Origin: CAZIJH01 sp964539655
GTDB lineage: Archaea; Aenigmatarchaeota; Aenigmatarchaeia; CG10238-14; SCSR01
Assembly (NCBI GenBank): GCA_964539655.1
Contig: CAZIJH010000010.1
Coordinates: 1 to 18,908, forward strand
Length of the DNA stretch: 18,908 bases
Direction of reading: 5' to 3'
The notes under the pieces are model-generated. The model worked only from the letters and a program-made list of their open reading frames with translations, made no database searches and had not been told where the DNA came from. The position numbers and the translations under genes were made by a program. Of this stretch, positions 1 to 5,686 are shown one piece after another (position 1 is the stretch's first letter; each line of letters opens with the position of its first letter).

Positions 1-47
1 TTCCAAAAAAGAAAATTTTTAAAATTAAAAAAACTTGTTGTGAAATT
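1..47 (-). terminator. T-rich terminator after the acidic-peptide gene
   Basis: Read on the minus strand, the bases after the stop at 48-50 contain several T-runs, including seven consecutive T. Archaeal RNA polymerase commonly terminates at such tracts without a hairpin. No hairpin is evident. The assignment is inferred from composition and position. Confidence 0.45.
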
Positions 48-128
48 TTAGAAGTCGTCCGAATCCGACTCTTCGTCGAACCCTTCCTCTTCCTCTTCTG
101 CTACAGAATCGTTGTCCCATCCTGCCAT
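48..128 (-). CDS. Small acidic protein, 26 aa
   Basis: A 26-codon reading frame runs from ATG (126-128) to TAA (48-50). The peptide starts MAGWDNDS, has a run of five Glu and ends SDSDDF; about half of its residues are Asp or Glu. Its reality rests on signals rather than homology. An AGGTGA Shine-Dalgarno sits 7 nt before the ATG (136-141), a TATA element lies at 166-174 at the right distance, and a T-rich terminator follows the stop. Very acidic peptides of this size can be binding tails for basic partners such as ribosomal or DNA-binding proteins, but no partner is visible. It lies divergent to the SRP RNA gene. I do not recognise a family. A chance frame is possible, though the signals argue against it. 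Confidence 0.6.
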   Translation of the reverse strand: MAGWDNDSVAEEEEEGFDEESDSDDF

Positions 129-135
129 TACTGTT

Positions 136-174
136 TCACCTATTCTTCTTTAAAGCGCCATTAAAGTATATAAA
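136..174 (-). promoter_or_regulatory. TATA box and Shine-Dalgarno of the acidic-peptide gene
   Basis: On the minus strand a TTTATATAC element (166-174) is followed about 25 nt later by the expected start of transcription near 145. AGGTGA (136-141), complementary to the archaeal 16S 3' end, precedes the ATG by 7 nt. This leadered arrangement contrasts with several apparently leaderless genes in the window. Confidence 0.6.
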
Positions 175-274
175 TCTGATTAATTTTTGCGACTTGTTGT
201 GAAAAATAACTTTTTGAAAATTTTTTCTGAAAAACAAACTGAAAAATATTTTTCTTTTAATTTTTTAACGTAAG

Positions 275-284
275 CTTTAAATTT
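275..284 (+). promoter_or_regulatory. TATA box of the SRP RNA gene
   Basis: CTTTAAATTT lies about 27 nt upstream of the 5' end of the terminal helix of the SRP RNA at 306, the spacing expected between an archaeal TATA box and its transcription start. Confidence 0.55.
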
Positions 285-305
285 CGAGCGTGTGTATACT
301 CTTTT

Positions 306-582
306 GCAGGGGACCTCCAGCGGACGGTTAGGCTCCGTCTCTCGCGGCAAGCAGCCTTCATGGCCGGCTGTAGTTTTTGGGAGGTTCGGCTTGCGTGTAT
401 TGGTCCGACTTTCCGACTGAGAAGTCTTGTCTTGCAGGGCGGAATGTTTAGCGAACCGACGAGGCGGGGAACCGAGCAGTCGTAAACTAGATTTTTCTGT
501 GCTTGCAATCAAACAGGGCGGAGAAGGGATTTCGGGACAACCGATCCATGCTGCCGCAATCGACCGAAGGCGCGTCCCCTGC
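306..582 (+). ncRNA. ffs: Signal recognition particle RNA (7S / SRP RNA)
   Basis: This is the RNA scaffold of the signal recognition particle, which binds SRP54 and SRP19 and targets nascent membrane and secreted proteins. Three things identify it. (1) The ends pair: GCAGGGGAC (306-314) complements GTCCCCTGC (574-582), forming the helix 1 typical of archaeal SRP RNA. (2) Helix 8, the SRP54 site, is at 457-482: CGAC, then GAGG, CGG, a GGAA tetraloop, CCG, AGCAG and TCG. The AGG/AGCAG internal loop and the GGAA loop are the universal SRP signature, and flanking GTTTA/TAAAC extend the stem. (3) The Alu domain carries GGCTGTAG followed by GGGAGG (near 366-384), as in other 7S RNAs. The length of about 277 nt is close to the usual archaeal 300. 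The exact ends are inferred from the helix. There is no coding capacity; open frames here on either strand are incidental. Confidence 0.93.
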
Positions 583-607
583 GCAATTATATTTTTCAAA
601 TTTCTTT
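583..607 (+). terminator. T-rich terminator of the SRP RNA
   Basis: Immediately after the terminal helix come TATTTTT and TTTCTTTT tracts on the plus strand, a typical archaeal termination context. The minus strand has no such tract on the opposite side, which supports the chosen strand of the SRP RNA. Confidence 0.5.
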
Positions 608-630
608 TGAAAAGAACCATATTCGACAAA

Positions 631-638
631 CTTTATAC
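631..638 (+). promoter_or_regulatory. TATA box of the Lon-like protease gene
   Basis: CTTTATAC is centred about 28 nt before the ATG at 663, so transcription would begin at or just before the start codon. A leaderless mRNA is therefore likely; GGATAGTGA further upstream would be only a weak ribosome site. Confidence 0.5.
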
Positions 639-662
639 AGAAGCAAAGGATAGTGAAATGTT

Positions 663-1394
663 ATGGAACAGAGGAGCAAAGTTGTGGCGATAGTGATACT
701 CATATCGATCGCACTCGTCGCATCTCAATTTGCAAATCCCATCAACACGCAACTGCAGAACACCGAGAGATTATCGGCAAGAAACGCGTCGCCCGGAATG
801 TCTTTTATCAACATCCCTGCAGTCGACGACAACGGGAAAGGTGTTGTCACCACGCTGAAAGTTGAAGCCGTCCCGGGAGAGGGAAGGATTCTCGCAAACA
901 TAAATCAGATTTTATTCTGGGCCGACACGCAGCAGTCGATACAGATAGCAAAAGAAGTTTCTGAAAAAATTACGAACATTGATTTCTCAACAATTGATTT
1001 GATTTACACGATCGAAACAGAAGCGTCGCTCATCGAAGGGCCGTCTGCGGGAGCTGCATTGACAGTAGCGACGATAGCGGCGGTGGAAAATAAATCGATC
1101 AATCCCGAGATCGGGATAACGGGAACGATAATGCCCGATGGCCGGATCGGAGCAGTCGGCGGAATTTTTGAGAAAGCAAAGGCTTCGAAGGACGCTGGCG
1201 CGACTTTGTTTCTCGTGCCTGCCGGACAGGGATTGCAAAAGACTTTGACTCCGGTAAAAGTGTGCGAGGTCGTAGGATTTTTCACTGTGTGCAGAACTGA
1301 ATACCAGGAATCCGGAGAAGTTTCGAATGAAAGTGGGATTGAGATAAGGGAAGTCTCCACGATACAGGACGCTTTAAACTATTTTTCTTTGTAA
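663..1394 (+). CDS. Membrane-anchored Lon-type (S16) serine protease
   Basis: Predicted Lon-family protease without an ATPase domain, 243 aa. Residues 7-22 form a hydrophobic N-terminal segment that should anchor or export the protein. Residues about 45-200 match the Lon proteolytic domain: catalytic Ser128 lies in EGPSAGAALT and catalytic Lys171 in GGIFEKAKAS. The 43-residue gap equals that between Ser679 and Lys722 of E. coli Lon, and the TGTIMPDGRIGAVGG stretch precedes the lysine as in the family. Archaea have such stand-alone proteins (COG1750-like). With no AAA module it probably acts on accessible or membrane-proximal substrates. Two cysteines near the C-terminus (VCEVVGFFTVC) could form a disulfide outside the cell. 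It lies 16 nt upstream of a site-2 protease gene on the same strand. The start at 663 is favoured because the TATA box is 28 nt upstream. Confidence 0.9.
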   Translation: MEQRSKVVAIVILISIALVASQFANPINTQLQNTERLSARNASPGMSFINIPAVDDNGKGVVTTLKVEAVPGEGRILANINQILFWADTQQSIQIAKEVSEKITNIDFSTIDLIYTIETEASLIEGPSAGAALTVATIAAVENKSINPEIGITGTIMPDGRIGAVGGIFEKAKASKDAGATLFLVPAGQGLQKTLTPVKVCEVVGFFTVCRTEYQESGEVSNESGIEIREVSTIQDALNYFSL

Positions 1395-1410
1395 CTAGCT
1401 AATTGTTGTT

Positions 1411-1980
1411 ATGCGAGACGTGTTTTCGAAAGAGGAAATCCGCGACATCCTGATTTCAGTCGTACTCATCTCTTTTATTTTCGCCTATCCTTATTTCGAG
1501 CAGCGCCTTCTGCTTTCGTTCGGAGTTGTGATAGTCGCGTTCCTGTTTCACGAGCTCGCGCACAAGTTCGTCGCTAGAAAATTCGGATGCAATGCATACT
1601 ACAAAATGTGGCCGATGGGAATACTGATGGGAATCGCATTCATGCTGATCGGCTTCAAGTTCATCGCTCCGGGAGCGGTCGTCATCAATCCGTACAGGTT
1701 CGGAAGATGGGGATTCAAGGTCAGGCAGATAAGTTGGGTCGAGATGGGAAAGATTGCAGTTTCGGGCCCTGCTGTGAACCTGTTTTTTGCGGGATTGTTT
1801 TACATGATCGGCGGAGAAATATTTTCGTTCATGAGCTTCATCAACGGATGGCTCGCCTTCTTCAACCTTCTTCCGTTCCAGCCTCTTGACGGCCAGAAAG
1901 TTTTCGGATGGAAGCCGTGGCTCTGGTTCGTGATGATAGTCGCCGCTGCCGGATTCTCGTTCCCGCACATCCTGTTCTGA
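1411..1980 (+). CDS. Site-2 protease family (M50) intramembrane metalloprotease
   Basis: 189-aa polytopic membrane protein with both zinc motifs of M50 proteases. HELAH at residues 47-51 lies in a hydrophobic segment (HExxH, two His ligands and catalytic Glu). NLLPFQPLDG at 152-161 supplies the Asp ligand in the NxxPxxxxDG motif. The SGPAVNLFFAG stretch (118-128) is also characteristic. About five hydrophobic segments are visible. It has no PDZ or CBS domain, so it is a minimal S2P-like enzyme that would cut transmembrane segments. It starts 16 nt after the Lon-like protease on the same strand, so the two are probably cotranscribed and may act in sequence on membrane proteins (inference). No clear Shine-Dalgarno precedes the ATG. 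Confidence 0.92.
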   Translation: MRDVFSKEEIRDILISVVLISFIFAYPYFEQRLLLSFGVVIVAFLFHELAHKFVARKFGCNAYYKMWPMGILMGIAFMLIGFKFIAPGAVVINPYRFGRWGFKVRQISWVEMGKIAVSGPAVNLFFAGLFYMIGGEIFSFMSFINGWLAFFNLLPFQPLDGQKVFGWKPWLWFVMIVAAAGFSFPHILF

Positions 1981-2006
1981 ATTTATCCGTTCGCCGACAA
2001 TAAAAT

Positions 2007-2015
2007 GATATAATA
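2007..2015 (+). promoter_or_regulatory. TATA-like element of the endonuclease Q gene
   Basis: GATATAATA is centred about 28 nt before the ATG at 2039. This fits a leaderless transcript, and no Shine-Dalgarno is seen before the ATG. Confidence 0.45.
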
Positions 2016-2038
2016 TTGACGGAAAAGCTGATGATTTC

Positions 2039-3292
2039 ATGCGAATAATCGGGGACTTTCATCTTCATTCGAAATATTCACGCGCGACCAGCAAGAATCT
2101 GAATCTTGACGCGATGAGCGGCGGTCAGAGGACAAAGGGATTGAACCTGCTAGGCACTGCCGATTTCACCCATCCGCTCTGGTTCAAGGAATTGAAAGAA
2201 AAACTGGTAGAAGAAGGGAATGGAATTTATTCGTACAACGGCATGAAATTTATTCTCAGTGTGGAAATCGCGGGAGTTTCAAAATCTAACGAAGGCGCGA
2301 AAAGAGTTCATCATCTCGTGCATGCTCCGTCGATCGAAGTCGTGGAACAAATCAACGACGAGCTTGGAAAGATCGGGAGGCTCGCTTCTGACGGAAGGCC
2401 GATAATGTCGATCGAGCCCGCGCATCTAGTCGAGATAGTCATGGGAATTTCGAAGGACGCTTTCGTTTATCCGGCTCATGCGTGGACGCCGTGGTGGTCC
2501 GTGTTCGGATCAAAGTCGGGATTCGATTCGCTGAAAGACTGCTATCAGGATCAGGCAAAACACATTCACGCGATCGAGACCGGATTGAGCAGCGATCCGG
2601 AAATGAATTGGAGATTGTCGCAGTTGGACGACATTGCGTTGCTCAGCAATTCCGACGCGCATTCGGCTTATCCGTGGAGGATTGGAAGGGAAGCGAACGT
2701 GTTCGAACTGAAAAATTTCGACTATTTCGAACTGCACAAGGTGATAAAGGAAAAGGATCCGAAGAAATTCTTGTACACGATCGAAGTAAATCCTTCTTAC
2801 GGAAAATATCATTTCACGGGCCATGCGAACTGCAAAGTTGTCATGCATCCGAACGAGGCGAAAAAAATAAACGACATTTGTCCGGTTTGCAAAAAGCCTA
2901 TGACTGTCGGAGTCCTCCAACGTGTCGAGGAACTCGCGGATCGTCCAGAAGGATTTGTTCCGAAAAATTCAATTCCGTTCAAGTCGCTTCTTCCGCTTTA
3001 CGAAATTATTTCATTCGTGAACGGGATCAACGCGTTGTATTCGAAAAAAGTTATCGAGATCCATGACAAATTGCTAGCTGCGTTCGGAAACGAACTGAAA
3101 GTTCTTCTCGAGGCAAGCCACGACGAAATTTCGAAAATCGTCGGCGATAAAATTGCTGACGCTATCATCAAAATACGCGAAGGCAAAGTGAAATATGAAG
3201 CTGGATACGACGGCGTATACGGAAAACCAATTTTTGATGGGAACAATTTCAAGGAAACTAAAGTCGACCAGAAAGTTCTTTCACAATTTTAG
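2039..3292 (+). CDS. Endonuclease Q (EndoQ), PHP-domain DNA repair nuclease
   Basis: EndoQ nicks DNA 5' of deaminated bases (uracil, hypoxanthine) and abasic sites; it is known from Thermococcales and some bacteria. The 417-aa length fits the family. The PHP phosphoesterase core is visible as DFHLH (6-10), GTADFTH (39-45), VEIAG (75-79), YPAHAWTPWW (144-153) and SNSDAH (203-208), which together provide the metal-binding His and Asp residues. A zinc-finger-like element follows: Cys265, His270 and CPVC (281-284). The helical C-terminal part (about 310-417) is also present. It is convergent with purC and their 3' ends overlap by 12 bp. Identification is from motif pattern and length; a relation to other PHP proteins such as histidinol phosphatase is less likely because of the Cys motif and C-terminus. 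Confidence 0.88.
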   Translation: MRIIGDFHLHSKYSRATSKNLNLDAMSGGQRTKGLNLLGTADFTHPLWFKELKEKLVEEGNGIYSYNGMKFILSVEIAGVSKSNEGAKRVHHLVHAPSIEVVEQINDELGKIGRLASDGRPIMSIEPAHLVEIVMGISKDAFVYPAHAWTPWWSVFGSKSGFDSLKDCYQDQAKHIHAIETGLSSDPEMNWRLSQLDDIALLSNSDAHSAYPWRIGREANVFELKNFDYFELHKVIKEKDPKKFLYTIEVNPSYGKYHFTGHANCKVVMHPNEAKKINDICPVCKKPMTVGVLQRVEELADRPEGFVPKNSIPFKSLLPLYEIISFVNGINALYSKKVIEIHDKLLAAFGNELKVLLEASHDEISKIVGDKIADAIIKIREGKVKYEAGYDGVYGKPIFDGNNFKETKVDQKVLSQF

Positions 3293-4333
3293 ACGGTTTG
3301 CTATTTCTTGATACTCTTTGACCACTTCGTCTATTTTTGGAGATTCGAAAAGTCTTGTCCTCAGCAATCCGTTTGCCACGGACATGTACATCTGTGAAAT
3401 ATTATTTTTCAACTGAGGATCCAACGCGGGAGGCTGAACATCGCAAAATTGCTTCCATTCTTTAATCCCTTTCTGCGTAGCAATCTCCTTCGCATTTTTC
3501 AATTTCTGGTACCATTCAGTGGGTCTGTAGAAATTTCTTGCAACTTCCTTGCAAACATGAAATCCATTGTAAGTGAACCTGCATTCGTCCAAGGTTCCCA
3601 TCACATCGACTATCATTAGCGATCCTGCAGCATTGTATGCGAATTCCAATTTACCGTCCTCGTTTTTGAGTCCGATTTTTTCGACTTCGTTTCTTATCAT
3701 CATTTCTGAATCCAAAAGGTCCGTCTTTATGTCGTGCACATCGTTGTTTTCAAGCCCGGCAATAATCTTGGCTTCCTCCCAAGAAATATATCTGTCCCTC
3801 TGTTCGAGCTTGGTACTGACATCCAACATTACCTTAGGTAGTATCTCTCCGGGTTTCGGATAATGATCCAACCCCAAATCATTTGGTTTGAGTTCGCCCT
3901 TTTCAAGTCTGCCGAATACGCTTGATCCTTCGGGCAAACTGTTTCTGTAAATTGTCTCCAAAGGAACCAAGAAATTTTTGAGAGCTGGATGGAAGATGCT
4001 GTAGTCATACTTGCCATCTGCAAAAGTTGGTCTGAGCACTCTGACGAGATTAACTTCCATTGTAGTGAGCGGCTGCGAGAGTTCTTTTGTTGCGATGCGT
4101 TTTCCGTCTTCGGTAATCAAGCCGCGATAATGAGTGTTGCTGCCATTGTTTTTTTCTGCCTGCTCGAAAAAGAATGCGCCCATGACACACAACGCAGCGC
4201 CCTTGTTAGGTATGGTGTCCGGCATCTGCCCCCAGTCGAAAACAGAATACCTGTCAGAAAAATTAAATTGACCTATTCCCATACGGTCGTCGGTAGGTTC
4301 TTTGAGAATTTTCAAATCCTTTACACTACCCAT
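3281..4333 (-). CDS. purC: SAICAR synthetase, long haloarchaeal-type
   Basis: Phosphoribosylaminoimidazole-succinocarboxamide synthase joins CAIR and aspartate with ATP in de novo purine synthesis. The 350-aa protein has the family's N-terminal signature: FSDRYSVFDWGQMPDTIPNK (25-44), then GAALCVMGAFFFEQ and THYRGL. VPLETIYRN (123-131) and the GSSVFGR stretch match the region after it. It resembles the longer haloarchaeal form (from memory of that family) rather than the 240-aa bacterial enzyme. The only other one-carbon gene here is folD, 7 kb away, so the purine pathway is not clustered. The ATG lies about 22 nt from a TTTATAATT element at 4350-4358, suggesting a leaderless mRNA. Codon use looks more AT-rich than in the surface or topoisomerase genes, compatible with a separate history. 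Confidence 0.88.
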   Translation of the reverse strand: MGSVKDLKILKEPTDDRMGIGQFNFSDRYSVFDWGQMPDTIPNKGAALCVMGAFFFEQAEKNNGSNTHYRGLITEDGKRIATKELSQPLTTMEVNLVRVLRPTFADGKYDYSIFHPALKNFLVPLETIYRNSLPEGSSVFGRLEKGELKPNDLGLDHYPKPGEILPKVMLDVSTKLEQRDRYISWEEAKIIAGLENNDVHDIKTDLLDSEMMIRNEVEKIGLKNEDGKLEFAYNAAGSLMIVDVMGTLDECRFTYNGFHVCKEVARNFYRPTEWYQKLKNAKEIATQKGIKEWKQFCDVQPPALDPQLKNNISQMYMSVANGLLRTRLFESPKIDEVVKEYQEIANRLKL

Positions 4334-4349
4334 ACATCAAAAATCGAGA

Positions 4350-4367
4350 ATTAATTATAAATATACA
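4350..4367. promoter_or_regulatory. Divergent promoter region between purC and the ThrRS editing-domain gene
   Basis: The 64-bp gap holds overlapping TATA-like elements: AATTATAAA (4350-4358), placed for purC on the minus strand, and ATAAATATA (4354-4362), placed for the plus-strand gene. The latter also has an AGGA motif 4 nt before its ATG at 4398. Exact start sites are inferred. Confidence 0.4.
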
Positions 4368-4397
4368 ATTAGAGACCGCTAATTCTATTAGGATATT

Positions 4398-4802
4398 ATG
4401 AAATGTTTGCTGCTACATTGTAGAAATTTTTCGTATAAGTTTGACCACGCTACTCAAGTTGCGGAGAAAAATGACAAACGGGAAGACTCATTTGAAAATG
4501 CAATGGTTGTATTTGTGGCCGCAGAGAAATCTGATGAAAATGAGATAATTGAAGCTGCTGTTAAAGAAATTACAAATCTGGCACAAAATGTAAAAGCAGA
4601 AAAAATAATCATAAATCCATTTTCACATTTGACCAGTTCTCTTGCACCGTCCAACAAAGCTTTGGAATTGATTAAAAATTTAGTTTTGAATCTCAAAGAG
4701 AAATCTAATTTGGAAGTAGTTTACACTTCTTTCGGTTGGTACAAAAGTTTTTCGATGGATGTGTTTGGGCATGACGGGTCTCAGGAATTCCGAGAATTTT
4801 AA
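4398..4802 (+). CDS. Free-standing archaeal ThrRS N-terminal editing domain
   Basis: 134-aa protein matching the N-terminal editing domain of archaeal threonyl-tRNA synthetase (DTD-like fold, PF08915), which removes serine from mischarged tRNA-Thr. The family pattern is followed throughout: MKCLLLHC at the start, VVFVAAEKSDE (37-47), VKAEKIIINPFSHLTSSLA (65-83) and FGWYKSF (112-118). His77, Tyr115 and Lys116 align with His83, Tyr120 and Lys121 of the Pyrococcus domain. The usual GHPLAEL ending is altered to GHDGSQEF, which moves the functional Glu (134 in Pyrococcus) by one residue. There is no catalytic or anticodon-binding part, and the frame ends at TAA, so it is a trans-acting editor or a repurposed relative. 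Its stop is interleaved with that of the convergent gene in a shared TTAA. Confidence 0.85.
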   Translation: MKCLLLHCRNFSYKFDHATQVAEKNDKREDSFENAMVVFVAAEKSDENEIIEAAVKEITNLAQNVKAEKIIINPFSHLTSSLAPSNKALELIKNLVLNLKEKSNLEVVYTSFGWYKSFSMDVFGHDGSQEFREF

Positions 4803-5269
4803 TTTTGTCTGCTACGCGTGAATAAGAATTTTTTAATTATTTCGGCTTTGTTTTCACGGTTTGTTTCTCTGTACGTTTGCATCTCGGCTTCCAATGTAAA
4901 GCAGGGGATTTTAACATTGTCCAAATCTATCAGTGTAAGTTTGCTAGCCAACAGCTTTCTGACGTACACGTCCTTGTCATCCGATCCTATGAATTGGACA
5001 CCAACATTATTTATTGTCGCAGTTACTTCCCAAACTTTCCTGCCAGTCAATGAATACAATTCTTTTACAGGAGAAGCGGAGTAGTCGGAAAATAGTTCAG
5101 GAATTTCTCCCAAATTTCGATACTGCATAATGATGTCGAGATCACGAGGATGTGTTTCCATTCCCTGGAGCTGCATGTTCGTGCTACCGACCAGAGCCCA
5201 TTTAATATTGCTGCTTTCCAATTTTCCGTAAATTGTTTTTATCGCTTCTTTGAAATTTTCGCTTATCAT
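4799..5269 (-). CDS. Nucleotidyltransferase-fold protein
   Basis: 156-aa protein with the core of the polymerase-beta-type nucleotidyltransferase fold: ALVGSTNMQLQG (25-36), with GS at 28-29, followed by RDLDIIM (42-48), with the metal-binding pair Asp43 and Asp45. This GS-x(13)-DxD layout is seen in aminoglycoside nucleotidyltransferase-like and minimal NTases. A third acidic residue is not obvious; the strand expected to carry it reads GVQFIG. The C-terminal 40 residues are basic and helical. It sits 9 nt after a 74-aa gene on the same strand, an arrangement reminiscent of two-gene NTase modules, but the partner has no recognisable HEPN motif. The substrate is unknown. The 3' end overlaps the convergent editing-domain gene. 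Confidence 0.7.
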   Translation of the reverse strand: MISENFKEAIKTIYGKLESSNIKWALVGSTNMQLQGMETHPRDLDIIMQYRNLGEIPELFSDYSASPVKELYSLTGRKVWEVTATINNVGVQFIGSDDKDVYVRKLLASKLTLIDLDNVKIPCFTLEAEMQTYRETNRENKAEIIKKFLFTRSRQN

Positions 5270-5278
5270 TATTGAAAA

Positions 5279-5503
5279 TTATTTCAGTAAATTTTTCATT
5301 TTTTCTAAGCCGTCTCCGTATTGCATAGATTGAAATTCTTCTCCTCTAGCCATAGAAACTCTTTTACAATCTGAAGCAGCACTACCAAATTCTATCGCAA
5401 CCAAAAGAACTTCTTTCTGATCCGAAGTTAATTTATTTTTAGAAATGTATTTTTCTAAATAAGTTCTTTTTTCTTCGTAAACGTCACGTAAATCTTTACC
5501 CAT
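5279..5503 (-). CDS. Small helical protein of unknown function, 74 aa
   Basis: I do not recognise this family. The protein starts MGKDLRDVYEEKRTYLEKYI and is mostly charged and helix-forming, with a short GSAASDC segment in the middle and no membrane segment. An in-frame GTG at 5510-5512 would add three residues; the ATG at 5501-5503 is preferred because a TATA-like AT-rich element at 5527-5540 places transcription start near the GTG. It is followed after 9 nt by the nucleotidyltransferase-fold gene, so the two are probably cotranscribed. The pair could be a regulatory or toxin-antitoxin-like module, but no diagnostic motif supports that. Confidence 0.6.
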   Translation of the reverse strand: MGKDLRDVYEEKRTYLEKYISKNKLTSDQKEVLLVAIEFGSAASDCKRVSMARGEEFQSMQYGDGLEKMKNLLK

Positions 5504-5552
5504 TTGACCCACTAATTAAATAGAACATAAATTATTTAAGGATTAATCATTG

Positions 5553-5625
5553 TGGGCCCAGGGAGATTCGAACTCCCGGCCTTCGCGATGTGAACGCGAC
5601 GTCATAACCACTAGACCATGAGCCC
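5553..5625 (-). tRNA. tRNA-Val (anticodon CAC)
   Basis: On the minus strand a full cloverleaf folds: acceptor GGGCTCA with TGGGCCC, D-arm GTCTAGTGGTTATGAC, anticodon stem TCGCG/CGCGA around loop TTCACAT (anticodon CAC, reading GUG), and T-arm GGGAG-TTCGAAT-CTCCC. The discriminator is A and CCA is not encoded. A TTTTAAAT element about 28 nt upstream (near 5650-5658) fits its promoter. No intron is present. Confidence 0.95.
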
Positions 5626-5686
5626 TTACTATCGAGATATAGATTCCAATGATTTAAAATTATAAGATTAAAAATTACTGTCAACT

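Noticed and set aside
306..582. RNase P RNA as an alternative identity for the structured RNA
   Set aside because: The conserved GAGGAAAGUCC near the 5' end and the matching 3' region are absent. GGAAAGUCG on the minus strand is in the wrong place, while the SRP helix 8 signature is complete on the plus strand.
180..629. 149-codon open frame on the minus strand
   Set aside because: It is antisense to the SRP RNA, has no protein-like motif, and its composition follows the RNA's helices.
1456..2040. 194-codon frame antisense to the M50 protease
   Set aside because: Highly charged low-complexity translation with no ribosome site; the opposite strand has clear catalytic motifs.
2482..3066. 194-codon frame within endonuclease Q
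   Set aside because: Out-of-frame shadow of the PHP gene, rich in Arg and Ser, without motifs.
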